The position numbers and the translations under genes are program-made. The notes below the pieces were generated by a model. The model was not told the origin of the DNA. It ran no database searches and saw nothing but the letters and a program-made list of their open reading frames with translations. A DNA stretch of 64,000 nt from Magnolia sinica (taxonomy: Eukaryota; Streptophyta; Magnoliopsida; Magnoliales; Magnoliaceae), in contig NC_080591.1 in assembly GCF_029962835.1 (NCBI RefSeq), forward strand, positions 41,795,501 through 41,859,500. The letters run 5' to 3'. Shown in pieces: positions 58,353 through 64,000 of this stretch; the stretch's first letter is position 1; each line of letters opens with the position of its first letter.

Positions 58353-58580
58353 TTGCAACCAAAGGACCATCTTTATCATTAAAGACAATAGCAGCTTTGA
58401 ACCCTGCATCTTGTGCTCTTCTAACTTTATCTTCAAAAGCACATCCTCCCCTAATAATCAATGCAAATGGAGAAGTTACACCTTCGCCTGGAACAACTCT
58501 ATTTGCCAACGGCGAGCATGCATTAAGAGGTTCAGCCAAATACAAGATGCCACATTCCCCAGATCCTTTAATTTCAGGAG
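58353..58580 (-). CDS. RMR: RMR PA-domain exon
   Basis: The exon is 228 bases: two carried bases, 75 codons, one base over. Acceptor tttcag at 58581, donor GCAA|GTAATG at 58352. The product, (A)[18 protein letters not shown]...ACSPL and '[20 protein letters not shown]' with '[18 protein letters not shown]', is the central PA domain, with the three Cys found in RMR receptors. The two bases at the start show that an upstream exon, coding the signal peptide and first part of the domain (ending in a codon starting with one base, probably G for Ala), must exist. I did not find it at 58581-64000. Confidence 0.92.
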
Positions 58581-59591
58581 CTGAAAATTACAAATTTTAT
58601 AAGTAGATAAATATCAAGACAAGTCATCAAAAAACAACGAAAAAGATTTTCATAAGTATCTGTGTTGTCGTGCCAAGATCAGATAGTAGACCAGGAAAAA
58701 TTGAATTAAAGAGAAAGCGCACTTCCATCATCCTTGAGATATAAAATAGGAAGCATTTAATAAGAAAAGAAGAAGAAAGGAACTGAAATGCTGAATACAG
58801 GATTGCCTGGACTAAGATACAAGATGCAATAACCCACAAAAGCAGGCCTCACAGTGGGATAATTCAAAAACAGAAAATCATAGGGCACTGCAACACCAAG
58901 GAACTGCCCCAATCCTGTCCCAAACCAGACCTAAGTCCTAATCATTAACCAATTGTTCCATCCTCAACGAACTAATCACTGGTCCATTCAATAGTTGTTC
59001 TTGTTGAGATGGCAGGGAAGTGGTTCGGTTTCCTGTACACATAACAATTGCTCTTACCCATCACCTGATCCATATCAGGATTACACTGATTCTCACTGTA
59101 GTCCGTCCTATTATTTCAGTTACTACTTGCTACCCATCTTCCTGTAAATAAAGTGGTGATCCATATCAAGATCCACCTCCTTGTTATAGATGTATGCAAT
59201 GGTAAGTGATCACTTAGACATGTGCTGTTGTGCAAAAGCATATGACGAAGCAGGGAAAAGTACGAAGACAGTGAGTAGTGCAGAGACACAAGGCAGCCAA
59301 TGCAAAATAAAAATAAAAAATGCAGTGAGGAATTTAGCCGATTCAGTAAGGCATATGAACGATTCATGAACTGGTCAAATTTTACATAGCATGTCTAAAC
59401 ATCGAAAGGTTAACATGTCTAAAGAGAGTGTCTCAATCCATAATGATGAATACGAGGATGAAGGAACATATCATCGTACTCCCATGTCTTCTAAAACCGA
59501 ATGAGGTTTCTAATTTACATTTTAAATAGAATAAAGTTGCATGCCTGGAACATTGGATTGTCTAGCTCTTTTGCTTGCTCTTTGTCAATAT
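58581..59591. other. RMR upstream intron, unassigned
   Basis: I searched this stretch on the minus strand for the expected signal peptide and the 'LSFDDIEANF'-type text and saw nothing. No transposon ends recognised. Confidence 0.5.
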
Positions 59592-60529
59592 TGATGCGTT
59601 ATGGCCACACGTGTGGGCCATCCTAATGCGGACATCAGTGGTGCACCCTTTAGAGTGTACTAGCGGAGGAGACGTCACCAACAGAGTACAAGAGCGGAGG
59701 AGTTGATGTGGATGCACGCCGGATCCATCGGACCCATTTTCTGACATGCTACGAGTGCAAGAGCGGCATGACCGCACCCTGACCACAGACCCATGGGGTG
59801 AATTTCATGCCCTACTGCCCTAGTGTTTTAGTTTTAGGCGTCTTTTTTTTGTTCTTTTCCTTGTTTTCAGGGGCTTTAGTGCATTCTTTAGTTTTAGACG
59901 TTTTTTGTTCTTTTCCTTATTTTCAGGAGCTTTAATGCACTTTTACTTTTTCCATGGCTTACATATACACTATGAGAAACCCTATTTTAATATAGAATGA
60001 ATAATAATTCGTTTGTCTTTTTTTCTTCTTTTATCTAAGAGATTAGGGTTTCAGGATTGGCCCTTAGGTGATGAGGATTCCACCTCGATTTTAGGTTTGA
60101 TCCTTTCTAGATTTTCGAGGTGCAGGAAAAGGTAAGAATCAACCATTTTTTTTTCTTTGATGCCCTAGAATCCGTATCTTCTTCATCTCGAACCTATCTC
60201 TTTTTCATCCCTTTTGTTCCTCTCTAGATATCTCCTTTTGGTTTAAACGGAAAAGAAAGATGGCTAGTCAGGAGAATCAAATCCAAAATTGGTTGTGGAT
60301 TGACTCATGCTAGATCTGGGATATCCTCATATCCCTACGTCCTCCCTTTTTACTACTTACATGATTTTATGCCAAGGGGCATGATCCTGATGAAATTATT
60401 TCATCTCTGTGTTGATATTTGTTTAATCCACTTCATTGAAAACAATTAGTTGATTAATTTATTTATTTGAATCTCTTCATCTTGATTATACATGCATCTA
60501 GGATTAGGCCATCACATGTCCCTGCATCA
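59592..60529 (+). repeat. 5' LTR of the right-edge gypsy element
   Basis: Ends CCCTGCATCA just before attttggtatc. Its first part (59624-59750) can be translated as 'ADISGAPFRVY', stop, 'RRRRHQQSTRAEELMWMHA', which parallels 'ADIRPFKVYQRRRR' of the other element's LTR. A duplicated 'tttagttttaggcgtc/tttagttttagacgtt' unit lies at 59827-59944. Confidence 0.75.
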
Positions 60530-60533
60530 ATTT

Positions 60534-60545
60534 TGGTATCAGAAA
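60534..60545 (+). other. Primer binding site (tRNA-iMet type)
   Basis: TGGTATCAGAAA, two differences from the usual TGGTATCAGAGC. Confidence 0.8.
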
Positions 60546-60867
60546 CTAGATTTTAGCGTAGGTCAGTCTATCGAAACCCCTCTATGTAGTGAAAATTTAC
60601 TAAAGAACCCTTTAACCAAAATCGAAAAAAGCATAAGTTAGCTCGACCCACGTATCGACTTTGCAAAGAGGACATTTTTTTTAGTTTAGTTAGCCATTTT
60701 CCTAAGTTTTGTTGAGTCCCCATATAGATCTAAGCCATATAGGAGAGTTGTGTTGCATTGGTATCAAAATTGTTTACCCATTTTCGCACATAAATCTAGG
60801 ACCCATCACTTTTCATTACTGGTGTATGCCCACATGCACTAGTCGTAGATTTAGTCTCCATTACACC

Positions 60868-62225
60868 ATGGACTCCGATCAATTTGCCAAGGCTATGGAG
60901 GATCTAACTAAGAGAATGGATCAACGGTTTCAAATCTTGAGCGATAAGATCGCGCAACAGTTTGTGCATCAGGATGATAGGTTCAAGCGTCTAGAGGAGA
61001 GAGTTACGCGCTTAGAGGCTGGTACTCCAACTGCCACTGTAGGTGGTGCCTATGCAACCCCCCGATACTGGGGCTGTCGATCAGTCTCAAGTTGTGGACC
61101 CTAATCCGCCTAAGGATGGTTTCGGCGCAGGCCAGGCCCATGGGCCTATCAACGAACATGATGGGGTATATCCATTACCACCCACACACAATCGTGATTC
61201 TGTTCTTTCCGCCCAATGGGAGGGCCATAGTGGGGTGAGTCGTCAGTATCCTCAGAGATCCCATGAGCACAAGGACCCTGTTGTTAGGGTCATGAAGGGC
61301 ATCAAGGTTGATGCCCCTAGTTTTGATGAGAAATTGGACCCAAAGTTTTTTCCAACTGGTTACCAGACATGGACCACTTCTTTGAGTGGCACGGTCTGCC
61401 AAACCCACGACGGGTTGGGTTCACTAAGATGAAATTGGTGGGCCAGGCAAAACTATACTGGTTAAATGTGGAGCGTCGCCAGGAGCGATATGGAGAGGGG
61501 TCAGTTCTCTTTTAGATTGAGATGAAAGAGTTATTGCAAGATAAGTATGTTCCCCTTCCTCACAAGTAGAGATTATTAGATCAATGGAACATTTTGCACC
61601 AAGGATCCATGACGGTGATGGAATACATCGCCAAGTTCGATGAATATATGATGAGGTGCGGTGCGATGTGGATGAGGACCCTGTTGTGGTTCTCTCCCGT
61701 TTCCGTATGGGCCTCAGGCCTGAGCTTCAACGGGAGCTCACGCTTCACATGGTCACCAGTTTAGAACATGCTTACCAGGTGGTGCAGCAACTGGAGCACT
61801 GTGTGCGCCAGTGCAATGTGAGGGGGGTTGATTTTCGGCCTACTATGCCTAGAGTAGCTCCGCAGGGAGCGAGACCCCAAGTCAAAAATCAATCTAGAGC
61901 TCAACTTGGTACCCAGCCAGTCAACAAAAAGCGAAGTAACAACATGGCTGGACCAAGTCCTAGGCCTGTGATGCTAGGGCAGTGCTAACGCTATGGTGGC
62001 ATAGGTCACATCACCACTGAGTGTTCAAATAAGGGTGGGTGCATTGCCTTTGTTTCCAAACATCCCATAGAAGAAGTGGCAAATAAAGTTGATGGTGACC
62101 AAGGTGATGAAGAGATCATTATCCCCTCCCTTAAACCGACTAGTGATGTCAAAAACGATACTGTGGAGACTATCTCACTTGCAGTGGTGAGGTGTGCCTT
62201 GACCCTTATGAAGGAAAGCGAAGAT
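60868..62225 (+). pseudogene. gag of the right-edge gypsy element
   Basis: ATG 60868 opens 'MDSDQFAKAMEDLTKRMDQR', a coiled-coil-like start, then 'DDRFKRLEERVTRLEAG'. After a frame change near 61050-61100 it continues with 'VRVMKGIKVDAPSFDEKLDP', then in another frame 'GQAKLYWLNVERRQERYG' and 'MTVMEYIAKFDEYMMRC', then 'RFRMGLRPELQRELTLHMV'. The zinc knuckle at about 61981-62025 has lost the second Cys (Tyr) and the Tyr before it is a stop. Confidence 0.83.
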
Positions 62226-62259
62226 TAACGCAGAACCACCATTTTCCACACTTAATGTC

Positions 62260-62640
62260 AAGTGTGGGGAAAAGAGTTGCAAAGTGATCATAGACAGCAG
62301 AAGCTGTGAGAATACAGTTTCCCCAGTTATTTTGAGTTGCCTGGGGTTGCATTCAGTCCCTCACCCCAACCCATACAAAGTTTCTTTAGTGGATGCGACA
62401 CCCCTCGCTGTGACCCAACGATACCTTGTTCCGATTGAGCTTGGACTATACAAGGACAAGTTGTGGTGTGATGTGGTCACGATGGACGTTAGTCATATCA
62501 TCTTGGCAAGGTCATGGGTCTATGACAAAGATGTCACAGTATTCGAGTATACAAATAATTGTGTTTAAGCATGAAGGAAAAAAGCTTGTCTTGAGCCCGC
62601 TCCCTCCCAAATCATCCACAGGAGCGAAATATGTTGCATC
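62260..62640 (+). pseudogene. Protease of the right-edge gypsy element
   Basis: 'VIIDSRSCENTVS' holds the active-site region, with the Gly of D-S-G changed to Arg. 'YKVSLVDATPLAVTQRYLVP' and 'KLWCDVVTMDVSHIILARSW' follow as in the related element. Confidence 0.83.
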
Positions 62641-62689
62641 CCCAGCTGGTCCTAAGAGTCAAAGGGCGCCTCAGTGGAAGTCTCTCCAC

Positions 62690-64000
62690 ATCATAGATGC
62701 TAAGGAGTTTAACAGAGAACAAAATGGAGACTATAGTGTATGGCATGCTAGCTAGGGAGAGTACACTCGAGGTTGCTATGGGGATAACCCAAGAGGCTCG
62801 TCCGGTCCTGGAGGAGTTTCGGGATGTCTTCCTTGAAAAGCTTCCACCGATGCGAGACATTCAGCATGCGATAGATCTTGTCCGAGGGGTGACCCTACCA
62901 AACCTCCCTCACTGCAAAATGAACCCCACCAAGCATGCCAAGTTGAAGAGGTAGGTGGATGAATTGCTTAAAAAGGGATTCATTTGTGAGAGTCTGAGCC
63001 TGTGCGACGCGCCCGCGCTTCTTACACCTAAGAAAGACAGCACATGGAGCATGTGTGTTGATAGTAGAGTCGTAAACAAGATCACTATCAAGTATCGGTT
63101 TCATATCCCGAGGCTTGATGACATGCTTGACATGGTGGCCACCTCTACTATCTTTTCGAAAATTGACCTCAAGAGTGGTTATCACCAAATTCGTGTTCGC
63201 CTGGGAGATGAATGGAAGACTGCTTTCAAGACGAAAGACGAGTTGTACAAGTGGTTATTTATGCCCTTTGGGTTCACCAATGCCACATGTACATTTATGA
63301 GGGTGATGACCTAGGTGTTGCGACCCTTTATGGGCAATTTTTTTGTTGTGTACTTCGATGATATCCTCATCTATAGTACATCCCCTAGCCAGCACATAGA
63401 GCACTTGAGGCAGGTATGCAACACCTTGCACGTAGAAAAGATTTACGTGAACCTCAAGAAGTGTTCCTTCTTGACCTCTCGAGTTGTCTTCCTAGGGTTC
63501 GTTGTATCGTTAGAGGGAATGTCTACAGACTCTGAGAAAGTCAAGGCCATTGTCAATTAGCCTGAGCCGCGTACCATACATGACGTGTGAAGCTTTCACA
63601 GCCTAGCTACGTTCTATTGGCGGTTCATCCGTAGATTTAGCTCAATTATGGCTCCCAACACAGATTATATACGAAAAGGGGAGTTTCAATGGACTGAAGC
63701 CGCGGCATGGGCTTTCTCATAAATTAAGAAAAAGATGAGGAAAGCGTCAGTCATGCGTCTACCCAACTTTACCAAAGTCTTTGAGGTAGCATGTGACGCA
63801 TCAGGAATTGTCATAGGTGGAGTGTTAAGCCAAAAGAGACATCTTGTGGCCTTTTTCAATGAGAAGTTGAACGAGGCTAAACAACCCTACTCCACTTCTG
63901 ACAAGGAGTTTTATGTGGTTGTGCAATCATTGCGACATTGGCAGCATTATTTATTACCGCAAGAATTCGTCTTGTTCTCTAATCATGAGGCCTTGAAATA
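62690..64000 (+). pseudogene. Reverse transcriptase and start of RNase H, right-edge gypsy element
   Basis: RT has '[20 protein letters not shown]', '[20 protein letters not shown]', '[20 protein letters not shown]', '[15 protein letters not shown]', '[16 protein letters not shown]', then a stop at 63312 in the same frame and '[13 protein letters not shown]' (catalytic DD). The connection '[17 protein letters not shown]' and RNase H '[18 protein letters not shown]' and 'TSDKEFYVVVQSL' run to the window edge. Stops at 63312, 63558, 63588 and 63719. Confidence 0.9.

Larger units (their letters stand above)
36682..58580 (-). other. RMR: RMR-type vacuolar sorting receptor gene, span of the visible part
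   Basis: Three minus-strand exons (58353-58580, 38462-38866, 36682-37331) join in frame. Exon phases fit: the first ends with one base of a codon and the next supplies two (A|TG, Met), the same at the second junction (A|AA, Lys). All four splice sites are GT...AG. The joined product, about 425 residues of the mature protein, has a PA domain, one membrane segment, a C3H2C3 RING-H2 and a Ser-rich tail. This is the plant RMR family, which carries storage proteins to the vacuole by the Golgi; the long Ser-rich tail is that of RMR2-like members. The intron between the first two exons is 19486 bp and packed with transposons. The first coding exon (signal peptide and start of the PA domain) is not found up to 64000. 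Confidence 0.88.
59592..64000 (+). mobile_element. Chromodomain-type Ty3/gypsy element, cut by the window edge
   Basis: A 5' LTR (start between 59592 and 59624, end 60529), primer site, gag, protease, RT and the start of RNase H are in view. The proteins and layout parallel the element at 45610-52717 but are clearly diverged from it. Stops and frame changes show that it is dead. Its left border is uncertain: TGATGCGTTATGG at 59592 has a proper TG start, while TAATGCGGACATCAG at 59624 aligns with the LTR start of the other element (TG mutated to TA). Confidence 0.88.

Noticed and set aside
59116-59367. Hydrophobic minus-strand frame as the missing RMR signal-peptide exon
   Set aside because: It lacks the early PA text, a suitable donor and the required phase; the hydrophobicity is from a T-rich antisense stretch.

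Overview
This window is repeat-rich nuclear DNA of a flowering plant. The only host gene I can support is a minus-strand RMR-type vacuolar sorting receptor (signal-anchored PA domain, one membrane segment, RING-H2 finger, Ser-rich tail). Three of its exons lie at 58353-58580, 38462-38866 and 36682-37331. Splice sites and codon phase agree across all three, and the 5' exon(s) are missing and probably lie beyond 64000. Nearly everything else is transposon DNA. The many short family members with a 'gtgggccccac ... ccatccattttgaaagat' core suggest a magnoliid-type angiosperm, but that is from general familiarity and is a weak inference.

Layout, left to right. 1-4683: the 5' part of a minus-strand Ty3/gypsy element with a 3.15-kb LTR; it sits inside an Athila-type LTR whose remainder is 4684-5612. 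5613-11333: a reverse-oriented LTR (about 1.4 kb) split by a 4.3-kb solo LTR (6604-10908, 5-bp target duplication GCACC) that is full of tandem repeats. 11334-13750: decayed minus-strand gypsy-type 'Transposase_28-like' coding DNA with its leader. 13750-23249: mostly unassigned DNA with two neighbouring Mutator-like MITEs (9-bp target duplications), a 30-bp minisatellite and a second Transposase_28-like leader. 23250-32460: an old Athila-lineage element with both LTRs, primer site, gag, protease, RT, RNase H and integrase, all broken by stops. 32461-33868: another LTR of a related family. 35124-35335: a Ty1/copia RNase H remnant.

From 36682 to at least 58580 lies the RMR gene. Its intron of 19486 bp (38867-58352) holds a 5'-truncated L1-type LINE (40326-42558, minus), a 0.49-kb tandem duplication (43985-44950), and a decayed Ty1/copia element (about 45040-58200, plus). 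The copia is cut by three later insertions: a complete chromodomain-type Ty3/gypsy element (45610-52717, duplication TGCTC), a 2.6-kb internally deleted gypsy derivative on the minus strand (54371-57009, duplication GTGTT), and a hAT-like MITE (57065-57682). A further chromodomain-type gypsy element begins near 59600 and runs off the right edge, so it probably lies in the next upstream RMR intron.

No array, operon or defence-type system is visible. The points most worth following are the RMR gene that keeps clean splice sites around a 19.5-kb nested intron, the reading of pol across the 3' LTR boundary that is conserved between two diverged gypsy elements, the tail-to-tail LTR palindrome at 5605/5613, and the repeat-expanded giant solo LTR.
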